The translations under genes were made by a program, and so were the position numbers. From DASRRB01 sp036732755 (GTDB lineage Bacteria; Planctomycetota; B15-G4; SIAN01), in NCBI GenBank assembly GCA_036732755.1, contig DAINBU010000101.1, forward strand, positions 1 through 18,772: DNA of 18,772 bases. Reading direction: 5' to 3'. Numbering within the stretch: the first letter of the stretch is position 1; the number at the start of each line of letters is the position of its first letter. The notes under the pieces were generated by a model, which was not told the DNA's origin, ran no database searches, and worked only from the letters and a program-made list of their open reading frames with translations. Shown piece by piece: positions 7,133 through 14,283 of this stretch.

Positions 7133-8301
7133 CGGCGCCGCGCCTCAACCCGATCCTGCGCGAGGCGCGCGACTACCCGTTCGCGAAGCTCGTCGAGATC
7201 CGGCGCGCGCGGGAGGCGGCGGGGAAGCGCGTGCTCGACTTCAGCATGGGCGATCCGCGCGAGCCGACGCCGCTTTTCTTGCGCGAAGCGATGAAATCTG
7301 CAGTGCCGGAGGTCTCCTCCTACCCGACGGTGCGCGGCAGCACGGCGCTGCGGCGCGCGATCGCCGGTTACGCGCAGCGCCGCTTCGACGTCGCGCTCGA
7401 CCCGGAGCGCCACGTCCTGCCGCTCAACGGCACCAAGGAGGGGATCTTCACGTCGCACCTCGCGCTGCTCGATCCCGCGTCGAGCAAGCGCTCCGTCGTC
7501 ACCTTCGAGCCGGCCTATCCGGTCTACGCCGAAGGGGCGCGCTACTCGGGCGGCGTTCATGAACCGCAGATGCTGACGCACGCGGGCGGCTGGCGGCCCG
7601 ACGCCCAACGGATCGACCCGGCGCTGCTCGACCGCGCCGCGCTCGTCTGGCTCAATTACCCGCACAATCCGACGGGCGCGGAGTGCGACGCGGAGACCTA
7701 TGCGCAGTGGCGCGCGCTCGCGCGCAAGCACGACTTCGTGCTGGCGAGCGACGAGTGCTACGTCGACCTCGCGTTCGGCGCGCCGCCCCCCTCCGCATTG
7801 GTGGCGGGCGACGGCCCCGAGTGGAAAAACGTCCTCGCCTTCCACAGCTGCTCGAAGCGCAGCTCGATGACCGGCTACCGCAGCGGCTTCGTCGCGGGCG
7901 ACCCGGACCTGATCGCGGCGCTCGCGCGCTTCCGCCCGGCGGTCGGCGTCGCGACGCCCGACTTCGTCCAGGCGATGGCGACCGCGGCCTGGAGCGACGA
8001 CGCCCACGTGAAGGAGGTGGTCGCGACCTACCGGCGGCGGCGTGACCTCTTCCTCGGGCTCTTCCGTCGCAAGGGCTGGCGCCACGACGGCGGCGCGGCG
8101 ACCTTCTATCTGTGGTGGCGCGTGCCCGAGGGCTTCGGCGACGCGGCGAAGCTCTCGGAGAAGCTGCTCGAACGGGACGTCCTCGTCACGCCGGGGAGCT
8201 GGCTCGGGAAGGGGGGCGAGCAGCACGTGCGCCTCGCCCTGGTCGCGAACGAGGCCGACTGCCGCGAGGCGGTCGCGCGCCTGGAGGACCTCGAGCCATG
8301 A
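7129..8301 (+). CDS. dapC: Succinyl-diaminopimelate aminotransferase (class I PLP aminotransferase)
   Basis: This 390-residue enzyme would transfer the amino group of glutamate to N-succinyl-2-amino-6-oxopimelate. Fold-type I landmarks are clear: SMGDPREPTP near the N-terminus, Asn180 in NYPHNPTGAE, Asp208 and Tyr211 in ASDECYVDL, the Schiff-base Lys243 in HSCSKRSSMTGYRSGF, and Arg368 in VRLALV for the substrate carboxylate. The SKRS.MTGYR.GF form and the position between dapE and dapD support DapC rather than ArgD, which is the usual enzyme for this step in enterobacteria. The gene overlaps dapE at ATGA 7129-7132 and dapD at ATGA 8298-8301, so the three are probably co-translated. Confidence 0.92.
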   Translation: MTAPRLNPILREARDYPFAKLVEIRRAREAAGKRVLDFSMGDPREPTPLFLREAMKSAVPEVSSYPTVRGSTALRRAIAGYAQRRFDVALDPERHVLPLNGTKEGIFTSHLALLDPASSKRSVVTFEPAYPVYAEGARYSGGVHEPQMLTHAGGWRPDAQRIDPALLDRAALVWLNYPHNPTGAECDAETYAQWRALARKHDFVLASDECYVDLAFGAPPPSALVAGDGPEWKNVLAFHSCSKRSSMTGYRSGFVAGDPDLIAALARFRPAVGVATPDFVQAMATAAWSDDAHVKEVVATYRRRRDLFLGLFRRKGWRHDGGAATFYLWWRVPEGFGDAAKLSEKLLERDVLVTPGSWLGKGGEQHVRLALVANEADCREAVARLEDLEP

Positions 8302-9167
8302 GCTCCGCTCTCATTACCGGCATCGGCGCCGGCCGCGACGACGGCGCGCGCAGAAGCCTGATCGAGCGCGCCTTCGCGAGCGGCGACCTCACGACCGACC
8401 GCGTCGCGCTCACTGCCGCGGTCGAGGCGACGATCGCCGACCTCGATTCCGGCGCGCTGCGCGTGGCCGAGCGCGTCGCCGGCCGCGACCACGAATGGAC
8501 GACGCACGTCTGGGTGAAGCAGGCGATCCTGCTCTACTTCCGGCTGCGCGACCTCACGACGACGACGATCGGCCCGTTCGAGTTCCACGACAAGGTCCCG
8601 CTCAAGACCGGCTTCGCGGCGGCCGGCGTGCGCGCCGTCCCCCACGCGCTCTGCCGCTACGGCGCGTTCCTCGAGCCGGGCGTCGTGCTGATGCCTTCGT
8701 ACACGAACATCGGCGCGCGCGTCGGGAGCGGCACGATGGTCGACACGTGGGCGACGGTCGGGAGCTGCGCGCAGGTCGGCCGCGACTGCCACCTTTCGGG
8801 CGGTGTCGGGCTGGGCGGCGTGCTCGAGCCGGTGCAGGCGGGCCCGGTCATCATCGAGGACGGCTGCTTCATCGGCAGCCGCTCGATCGTGGTCGAAGGG
8901 GTGGTGGTCGAGCAGGAGGCCGTGCTCGGCGCCGCGGTCGTGCTCACCGCGTCGACGCCGATCGTCGACGTGAACGCCGTGCCGGCGCGGATCACGAAGG
9001 GCCGCATCCTCGCGCGCTCGGTCGTGATCCCGGGCACGATGCCGAAGAAGTTCCCGGGCGGCGAGTTCGGGACGCCGTGCGCGCTCGTGATCGGGCAGCG
9101 CAGCGCCTCGACCGACCAGAAGACGAGCCTGAACGCGGCGCTGCGCGACTTCGAAGTGCCGGTCTAG
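8298..9167 (+). CDS. dapD: 2,3,4,5-tetrahydropyridine-2,6-dicarboxylate N-succinyltransferase
   Basis: This 289-residue enzyme succinylates tetrahydrodipicolinate with succinyl-CoA and commits it to the succinylase branch. After an alpha-helical N-terminal domain (to about residue 105), residues about 120-265 form hexapeptide repeats of a left-handed beta helix, including YTNIGARVGSGTMVDTWATV, VGRDCHLSGGVGLGGVLEP and VIIEDGCFIGSRSIVVEG. Length and motifs match proteobacterial-type DapD, which works as a trimer. VKQAILLYFRL and FHDKVPLKTGF are also family hallmarks. It is the last gene of the dap operon, overlapping dapC by four bases, and is followed after six bases by a GC palindrome shared with the convergent arylsulfotransferase gene. 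Confidence 0.97.
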   Translation: MSSALITGIGAGRDDGARRSLIERAFASGDLTTDRVALTAAVEATIADLDSGALRVAERVAGRDHEWTTHVWVKQAILLYFRLRDLTTTTIGPFEFHDKVPLKTGFAAAGVRAVPHALCRYGAFLEPGVVLMPSYTNIGARVGSGTMVDTWATVGSCAQVGRDCHLSGGVGLGGVLEPVQAGPVIIEDGCFIGSRSIVVEGVVVEQEAVLGAAVVLTASTPIVDVNAVPARITKGRILARSVVIPGTMPKKFPGGEFGTPCALVIGQRSASTDQKTSLNAALRDFEVPV

Positions 9168-9172
9168 GCGCG

Positions 9173-9186
9173 GCGCCGGCCGGCGC
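9173..9186. terminator. Palindrome between convergent dapD and arylsulfotransferase genes
   Basis: gcgccggccggcgc is a perfect 14-base palindrome that can form a five-base stem with a GGCC loop. It lies in the 22-base gap between two convergent stop codons, the usual site of a bidirectional terminator. On the plus strand it is followed by TCTT, only a weak T-run, so termination is inferred from position rather than from a canonical structure. Confidence 0.4.
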
Positions 9187-9189
9187 TCT

Positions 9190-10734
9190 TCACTCGAGCG
9201 GCTTCAGTGCCTTCCCCTTCAGGCCGGGGTGGTCGGCCGGGATGCGCGTGGCGCGGAAGAGCGCGTTCTGCGGCGCCGGCTGGCCGGGCGCGGGGTCGAT
9301 CGCGCCGAGCGCGTGCAGGAAGTCCCACACGATCTTCCCGTCGGGCGTCACCTCGAAGACGCGGCCGCGCGCCCCCTCGCAGACGAGCGTATTGCCGTTC
9401 GAGAGGCGCTGCGCGCCCGAGATGAAGCTCGAGAAGAAGTCCTTCGGGTCGGGCGACTTGTACTCCCAGACGTACTTCTCGGGACCGGCCGGCGCGAGCG
9501 ACTCGAGGACGTAGTCGTGCTCGCCCTTCTTCGGCGGCTCGAACTCGATGACCGACGAGTAGTTGCCGTCGGGGCGGCCTTCGCCGTTGTTGAAGACGAG
9601 CAGGTGGCCGGCGCCGGGCAGCCCCTTCGCGATCCAATGGACGTGGTGCTGCGAGAAGAAGCGCTGGTCGGCGGCGTCGCCCGCGCCGTAGTTCTTCGGG
9701 TTGCCGTAGCGATAGAGCAGGTCGCCGCCGTGGCCGCTCTGTCCACCCGTGTGGCCGGCGGCTTCGTCCGACGTCGTGCTGTGGTCGAGGATCCAGATCT
9801 CGCTCATGTGGGGCGACGAGACGACGATCTGGTCGAGGTCCAGGTCGTAGTCGATGGCGTTGATGTGGAGCCAGTCGGCGTTGGTCGGCTTCGCGGCGAC
9901 CGCGATGTAGCCGAGCTTCTTCATGTCGGCGATCTTCGCGTCGCCGGCCGGCGCGATGCGCAGGTCGAAGTTGAAGTCGATCAGCTCGGGGTGCTCGGCG
10001 ACGTTGCCGTGCTTGTCGGCCTCGGCGTCGAAGTCCTGGATCAGGTGGTCGAAGGCGTGCCACTCCCAGATGACCTCGGCGCCGTCGGGCTTCGCCGGCT
10101 CGATCTCGAGGATCGTGTCGAGCAGCATCCCATCCTTGGAGACCTGCGCGGGATGTCTGCCCGCGGCGATGCAGTCGTCGCGGCTCTTCCATTCGGACGC
10201 GACGATCAGGATCGTCCCGTGCGGCGTGCGGACGAGGTCGTGGTGCTGCATGTGCTCCTGCGAGGCGTACGTCCAGTCCCACACGACCTTGCCGTCCCAG
10301 TCGATCTCCTGCAGCCGTCCCGCCTGGCCGCCCGCGTTGAAGCGCGTTTGGATCGGCTCCTTGCTGCAGCGCAGGATGTTGCCGTCGTCGAGGAAGTACT
10401 CGCAGCCGGCCGCGAAGCCGGTCTTCCAGCGGTGCACGACCTTGCCGTCGAGGTCGACGAGGTTGATCGTCTTCGACTGCAGCGGCGCGATCAGCGTGTA
10501 CCCGGCGAGCGCCCCCGCCTCGTGCACGCGCAGTCCGCGCGGCTCCTCGGGCTGCGGCGGACCGGGAGGACCGCGCCGTCCGCCGGGTCGGGGCGGCGGT
10601 CCTCCCGGCGGACCGCCCGGATCGGCGGGAGCCGGCGGCGGCGCCGGATCGGGAGGCCCCGGCGGCACCTGCCCGCTCGCGACGCGCGTCGCGAGCAACA
10701 GCGCGATCCCGATGGCCAGCAGCCCGCACCGCAT
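9190..10734 (-). CDS. Secreted arylsulfotransferase (ASST)-family protein with Pro/Gly-rich linker
   Basis: This 514-residue protein starts with a signal peptide (MRCGLLAIGIALLLATRVASG), followed by a low-complexity Pro/Gly linker at residues 23-66 and a beta-propeller-like domain from about 68 to the end. Recurrent blade-like strings are visible: DLDGKVVHRW, DDGNILRC, DWDGKVVWDW, PHGTILIVASEW, SNGNTLVCEG and TPDGKIVWDF. QHHDLVRTPHGTIL and FFSQHHVHWI followed by GHLLVFNNGEGRP match the arylsulfotransferase pattern; one of His363, His364 or His366 should correspond to the histidine that carries the sulfate in bacterial ASST. The family moves sulfate between phenolic compounds without PAPS, but many distant members are uncharacterised, so activity is inferred. 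GAGGAG lies seven to eight bases before ATG 10734. It is 35 bases downstream of rmuC and may be the last gene of that unit. Confidence 0.85.
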   Translation of the reverse strand: MRCGLLAIGIALLLATRVASGQVPPGPPDPAPPPAPADPGGPPGGPPPRPGGRRGPPGPPQPEEPRGLRVHEAGALAGYTLIAPLQSKTINLVDLDGKVVHRWKTGFAAGCEYFLDDGNILRCSKEPIQTRFNAGGQAGRLQEIDWDGKVVWDWTYASQEHMQHHDLVRTPHGTILIVASEWKSRDDCIAAGRHPAQVSKDGMLLDTILEIEPAKPDGAEVIWEWHAFDHLIQDFDAEADKHGNVAEHPELIDFNFDLRIAPAGDAKIADMKKLGYIAVAAKPTNADWLHINAIDYDLDLDQIVVSSPHMSEIWILDHSTTSDEAAGHTGGQSGHGGDLLYRYGNPKNYGAGDAADQRFFSQHHVHWIAKGLPGAGHLLVFNNGEGRPDGNYSSVIEFEPPKKGEHDYVLESLAPAGPEKYVWEYKSPDPKDFFSSFISGAQRLSNGNTLVCEGARGRVFEVTPDGKIVWDFLHALGAIDPAPGQPAPQNALFRATRIPADHPGLKGKALKPLE

Positions 10735-10769
10735 CGCTCTCTCCTCGCGTCCCGCGTCCTCGCCCCGCC

Positions 10770-12062
10770 TCACGTGCCCGCACCCTTCTCGAGGCGGCGC
10801 GGCGCCCCTTCGACCTCGGCGAGCCCGTCGAGCTTGCGCTTCGCGCCGTCCGACACCTCGAGCCGGTCGAGCTTCTGCCCGCTCGGCAGCACGCGCGACT
10901 GGAAGCTCGCGGCCGCGTCGTTGTACGACTGGAGCGCCTTTTCGAGCCCGTGCCCGACGTTGCCCAGGTGCTCGGCGAAGAGGGCGACCCGGTCGTAGAG
11001 CTCGCGCGCGGCGTCGCGCACGTCGACGGCGTTGCGCTCGATCGACGCCTGCCGCCAGTAGGTGGCGACCGTGCGCAGCAGCGCGACCAGCGTGACGGGC
11101 GTCGCGATCAGCACCTTGCGCCGCATCGCGTCGGCCTGCAGCTCGGGGGCATGCTCGAAAGCGGCCGACAGGATCGGGTCGGCCGGCACGAACAGCACCG
11201 TGAAGTCGACGCGCCCGCCGAGCAGGTCGGCGTAGTCCTTCTGGGCCAGCGCGTTCACGTGGGCCTTGAGCGCGGCGGCGTGCTCGACCAGGAGCGCCGA
11301 GCGCTGCTCGGGCGGCAGGTCGCCCTCCATCGCCTCGAGGAACTTGGTCAGCGGCACCTTCGCATCGACTGGAATTCTGTCCTCGCCCGGCAGGCGCACC
11401 ACCATGTCGGGGCGCAGCCCCTCCGCGACCGCCTGCAGCTCGAAGTCGCAGTGCTCGGTCATGCCGGCCAGCTCGGCGACGTTCTTGAGCGCGATCTCGC
11501 CCCAGCGGCCGCGCGCCTGCGAACTCCCGCGTAATGCGGTGGCGAGCGAGCTGCTGCTCTTCTGCAGGCTCTCGGTCGACGTGATGAGCTTCTGCAAGTG
11601 GGTCTCGAGCGAGCCGTACGCCTTGTCGCGCTTCTCCTCCATGAGCTTCGTGTTCGTCTCGAGCTTGCCGAGGTTCTCCGCCAGCGGCTTCAAGAGCCCC
11701 TCGATCTCGCGCTTGCGCTTGTCGAGCTCGCCCTGCGCCTTCTGGTCGAGGGCCGCGAACTTCTCGTTCGCCTGGCGGAGGAACTGCTCGCTGTTCTCGT
11801 TCAGGGCCTTGCGCGCCAGGTTGCCGACCGCGTCCTCGACCTGCTTGCGCGCCTGCTCGAGGAGCGTCTCGCGCGAGGCGGCCACGCGCCGCTCGCTCTC
11901 GAGCTCGGCGCTGCGGGTCGCGAGCGCGAGCTCGGCCTGCTGGCGCGCCGCGTCGGCCTCGGCCGCGCGCTGCGCGCCGCGCCGCTGCGCGAGAATCCAG
12001 CCGGTCAGGAGCCCGGCGACGAGCGCCAGCGCGGCGAGCAGCAGTGCGACGGATGGGTCCAC
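10770..12062 (-). CDS. rmuC: DNA recombination protein RmuC
   Basis: This 430-residue protein has the family plan: an N-terminal membrane helix (about residues 5-25, VALLLAALALVAGLLTGWIL), a long charged coiled coil (about 30-170, rich in E, R, Q, A and K) and a nuclease-fold-like C-terminal RmuC domain. Diagnostic strings are SSQARGRWGEIALKNV (180-194), RIPVDAKVPLTKFLEA (229-244), FTVLFVPADPILSAAFE and TPVTLVALLRTVATYWR. RmuC limits inversions at short repeats and is thought to act as a nuclease at DNA secondary structures; its precise activity is unsettled. The start is GTG 12062, with GAGG five to six bases upstream and no in-frame ATG close by. It follows the oxidase-subunit-like gene by 18 bases, so they are probably co-transcribed. 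Confidence 0.95.
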   Translation of the reverse strand: MDPSVALLLAALALVAGLLTGWILAQRRGAQRAAEADAARQQAELALATRSAELESERRVAASRETLLEQARKQVEDAVGNLARKALNENSEQFLRQANEKFAALDQKAQGELDKRKREIEGLLKPLAENLGKLETNTKLMEEKRDKAYGSLETHLQKLITSTESLQKSSSSLATALRGSSQARGRWGEIALKNVAELAGMTEHCDFELQAVAEGLRPDMVVRLPGEDRIPVDAKVPLTKFLEAMEGDLPPEQRSALLVEHAAALKAHVNALAQKDYADLLGGRVDFTVLFVPADPILSAAFEHAPELQADAMRRKVLIATPVTLVALLRTVATYWRQASIERNAVDVRDAARELYDRVALFAEHLGNVGHGLEKALQSYNDAAASFQSRVLPSGQKLDRLEVSDGAKRKLDGLAEVEGAPRRLEKGAGT

Positions 12063-12080
12063 GGGGTCCTCGCGGGGCGC

Positions 12081-12773
12081 TCAGCTCGTGAGCACCATCC
12101 AGACGGCGAGCCACGCCGCGCCGACGAAGTGCCAGACGATCGCCGTCACGTCGACGGCGACCGAGAGGCGCGGCAGCGGGGTGCTGCGCAGAGCGCGTAC
12201 GGTCGTCACGAGCAGCAGGAGCGAGCCGACCAGCGCGTGGAGGAAGTGGGCACCGGTGAGCATGTAGAAGCGCCCCATCTCGTTGTCGGTGGTCGGGGTC
12301 GCGAGCGCGAAGCCCGATGCGACGAGCGAGCGCCAGATCCACGACTGCGTCGCCACGAAGCCGAGCGCGCCGGCGAGCGCCGCGACCAACCCGAGCCGGA
12401 ACGGGCCGGCGCGCCCGCGCCGCTGCGCGACGTGCGCGACGACCAGCGCGGCGCTGCTCGCGAGGACGAGCAGCGTGTTGATCCAGAGGCGCCCGGGGAG
12501 CTCGGGGATCCCGGCGCGGGGCCACTCCTTGGCCGATCCCTGCAGCATGACGAACGCGCCGAAGAGCCCGGAGAAGAGCATCGTCGACGCGATCAGCCCG
12601 AGGATCGTGAGCAGCCGCGCGTTGTTGATCGGGAGCGACGGCTCGCCCGAACCGCCGCCGCCGCCGTCGTCGCGGCGGCCGTCGTCGCTGCGCCCGCGCC
12701 CGCCGCCGTGGGCGTCGGAGAGCCGCGGAGGAGGCGGATCGAGCAGGACCGACCCGGGCATCACGGCGCTCAC
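12081..12773 (-). CDS. Heme-copper oxidase subunit III-like membrane protein
   Basis: This 230-residue protein has five hydrophobic helices at about residues 53-78, 96-116, 126-146, 168-192 and 205-229, the short five-helix form of cytochrome oxidase subunit III. GRFYMLTGAHFLHALVGS corresponds to the conserved G-H-x-x-H-x-x-G helix, and VDVTAIVWHFVGAAWLAVW to the YWHFVD-W helix of CoxC/CyoC. In respiratory oxidases this subunit packs against subunit I and stabilises turnover. Residues 15-48 form an unusual Gly/Asp-rich linker before the first helix. GTG 12773 is preferred because it overlaps the upstream TGA as GTGA; an ATG at 12761 is an alternative. No subunit I or II gene lies in the window, so whether it serves a true oxidase is open. 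Confidence 0.85.
   Translation of the reverse strand: MSAVMPGSVLLDPPPPRLSDAHGGGRGRSDDGRRDDGGGGGSGEPSLPINNARLLTILGLIASTMLFSGLFGAFVMLQGSAKEWPRAGIPELPGRLWINTLLVLASSAALVVAHVAQRRGRAGPFRLGLVAALAGALGFVATQSWIWRSLVASGFALATPTTDNEMGRFYMLTGAHFLHALVGSLLLLVTTVRALRSTPLPRLSVAVDVTAIVWHFVGAAWLAVWMVLTS
12652..12717. repeat. Low-complexity CCG/TCG trinucleotide tract inside the subunit III gene
   Basis: Five consecutive CCG units are followed by interrupted TCG, CGG and CCG units. The tract encodes the Gly/Asp-rich linker ahead of the first membrane helix of the subunit III-like protein. It is coding low complexity, and its length may vary between strains. Confidence 0.5.
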
Positions 12774-12967
12774 CGTTCGATCTTCACGAACCGCTCGAGG
12801 TTCGCGAGGTACCAGGTGAGCCCGCCCGCGACCGCGAGGCAGGCCGCCGCGACGGCGAGCGCGACCCCCTCTCCGTCCTTGCGCCAGCGCGTCACCTCGA
12901 ACCAGACCATGAAGCCGCAGAAGAGGATCGCGGTCGTGACGAGGATGCGGTGGAAGACGATCAGCAT
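12770..12967 (-). CDS. Small two-helix membrane protein upstream of the subunit III-like gene
   Basis: This 65-residue protein has two hydrophobic helices at about residues 7-25 (ILVTTAILFCGFMVWFEV) and 34-55 (GVALAVAAACLAVAGGLTWYL), joined by the charged loop TRWRKDGEG, so both ends probably face the same side. I do not recognise it. Its stop overlaps the GTG of the oxidase subunit III-like gene (GTGA), which suggests that the two products work together, perhaps as a small accessory subunit. ATG 12967 (MLIVFHR) was chosen because the longer reading adds only an arginine/histidine-rich stretch that overlaps the likely promoter. It heads the four-gene minus-strand unit ending with the arylsulfotransferase. 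Confidence 0.7.
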   Translation of the reverse strand: MLIVFHRILVTTAILFCGFMVWFEVTRWRKDGEGVALAVAAACLAVAGGLTWYLANLERFVKIER

Positions 12968-13120
12968 GGCGAGCGGAAAAGCATAGCCGTGCGCACGGCG
13001 GCGATCGTGGGCAACGCGGCATGCACGCACTCACGTCGGCGCGATGGCCCGCGCGGCGCGTGGCGGGTAGAAGGGCGCCTTCGCCCAGCGGCCGAAACCA
13101 CCGACCTGGAGAGGGCTCCC
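12968..13120. other. Divergent intergenic spacer
   Basis: This spacer separates the minus-strand membrane-protein unit from the plus-strand hydrolase cluster. Apart from the minus-strand TATGCT and the GGAGAGG ribosome site before 13121, I see no operator-like repeat or plausible small gene. A promoter for the hydrolase cluster is expected here but not evident. Confidence 0.4.
12980..12985 (-). promoter_or_regulatory. -10-like element TATGCT upstream of the 65-residue membrane protein gene
   Basis: On the minus strand TATGCT lies twelve bases before ATG 12967, leaving room for a leader of only about five bases. There is no clear ribosome site, and no -35 at normal spacing (a TTGCCC lies 23 bases upstream, too far). 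It sits in the 153-base spacer between divergent genes, the natural promoter position. Confidence 0.35.
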
Positions 13121-14095
13121 ATGGGTCGCATCCCCGCCGACGTTGCGTGCTTCTTCGCGCTCGCAGCGGTCGCGGCCGCGCAGCAGCCGCCTGCTCCGCC
13201 CGTGCCCAAGCCGGCGGCCGCGCCGGCTGCGGACGGGAAAGTGGCGGCGGCGAAACCGGCCGGGACGATCGAGTACTTCGTGATCGACTCGAAGCTCACC
13301 GTCCAGAAGGTGAACGTCGGCGTCTACCTGCCGGCGGAGTACGGGAACGAGAAGGAGCGTTTTCCCGTCGTCTACTTCCTCCACGGGCTCTTCTATTCGG
13401 CCCGCCGTTACTGGGAGGAGCGCCGCACCAACGTCATCCTCGACGAGCTGGTGAACGAGGGGAAGATCGGCCCGATGATCGTCGTGAGCTTCGACGGCAT
13501 GAACTCGATGTACGTCAACGCGATCGACGGCAAGGCGAAGTGGGGCGACTTCGTCGCGACCGAGCTGGTGCAGGCGGTCGACGCGAAGTACCGCACGATC
13601 GCCGACCGCGCGTCGCGCGGCATCAACGGCGACTCGATGGGCGGCTACGGGGCGCTCAACGCCGCGTTCAAGCACCCCGACGTCTTCGGCAGCGTGAGCG
13701 CGCACAGCGCCGCGATCTACCCGGTCGACCCCAAGCAGATCCCCGAGCGGATGCTGGCGCGCGGCGAGCAGTGGAAGCCGGTCTACGGCTGGCCGATCGA
13801 CGTCCCGCACTGGGAGGAGTGGAACCCCCTGAAGGAGGCGACGACGCTGCCGGTCGAGACGCTGCAGAAGCTCAAGATCTACTTCGACTGCGGCGACAAG
13901 GACCGCTTCGGCTTCGACAAGTCGAACGCCGAGCTGCACAAGATCCTCGAAGGGCGCAAGGTCGAGCACGAGTGGCACCTGCGCTCCGGCAACCACGGGC
14001 GCGGTTACTACGAGGAGTACTGCCCGCTCTCGTTCCAATTCCACGGCGCCGTCTTCGACGCCGCCCCGAAGGCCCCGGCGAACGGGAAGCACTGA
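13121..14095 (+). CDS. Secreted alpha/beta-hydrolase esterase (esterase D / putative esterase family)
   Basis: This 324-residue protein carries a short Sec-type signal (MGRIPADVACFFALAAVAAA, cleavage near Ala-Gln-Gln) and a Pro/Ala-rich linker to about residue 46. The hydrolase domain follows: VYLPAEYG, FPVVYFLHGLFYS, the nucleophile elbow INGDSMGGYGALN with Ser172, the likely acid Asp261 in DCGDKDRFGFD, and His292 in RSGNHGRGYYEEY. The GDSMGGYGA form and the order of motifs match the esterase family that includes esterase D / S-formylglutathione hydrolase, antigen 85 and feruloyl esterases. A secreted carboxyl-ester hydrolase is well supported, but the substrate is unknown. GGAGAGG stands about six to eight bases before ATG 13121. 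It begins a plus-strand series of secreted hydrolases. Confidence 0.9.
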   Translation: MGRIPADVACFFALAAVAAAQQPPAPPVPKPAAAPAADGKVAAAKPAGTIEYFVIDSKLTVQKVNVGVYLPAEYGNEKERFPVVYFLHGLFYSARRYWEERRTNVILDELVNEGKIGPMIVVSFDGMNSMYVNAIDGKAKWGDFVATELVQAVDAKYRTIADRASRGINGDSMGGYGALNAAFKHPDVFGSVSAHSAAIYPVDPKQIPERMLARGEQWKPVYGWPIDVPHWEEWNPLKEATTLPVETLQKLKIYFDCGDKDRFGFDKSNAELHKILEGRKVEHEWHLRSGNHGRGYYEEYCPLSFQFHGAVFDAAPKAPANGKH

Positions 14096-14136
14096 GCGCC
14101 GTTCGTCGACCGACGAGGGGCGCGCGGAGGAATCGA

Positions 14137-14283
14137 GTGTTCGGCTGGATCGACGAGCATCCGTGGTGGTCGATCGCGATCTTCTTTGCCGCCGGCGCGC
14201 TGGTCGGCGTCGTCTTGCGGCGGCTGCGGCGCGCCAAGTACGCGCACGACGCCGCCCCGCCGCCGCGCGAAGCGACGGCGTGA
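14137..14283 (+). CDS. 48-residue single-helix membrane microprotein
   Basis: A GTG at 14137 preceded by a strong GGAGG six bases upstream opens a short reading frame of 48 residues. It begins VFGWIDEHPWWS, has one hydrophobic helix at about 11-28 (SIAIFFAAGALVGVVL), then a basic patch (RRLRRAKY) and a Pro/Ala tail. Basic residues just after the helix suggest that the C-terminus stays in the cytoplasm. Its TGA shares a base with the ATG of the next gene (TGATG), so the two are translationally coupled. I do not recognise a family. The ribosome site, coupling and codon preference make it a likely real gene rather than chance. Confidence 0.7.
   Translation: MFGWIDEHPWWSIAIFFAAGALVGVVLRRLRRAKYAHDAAPPPREATA

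Noticed and set aside
10552..10670. Tandem DNA repeat or CRISPR-like array in the Pro/Gly-rich stretch
   Set aside because: The repetition comes from proline and glycine codons in the ASST linker; there are no regular repeats with unique spacers.
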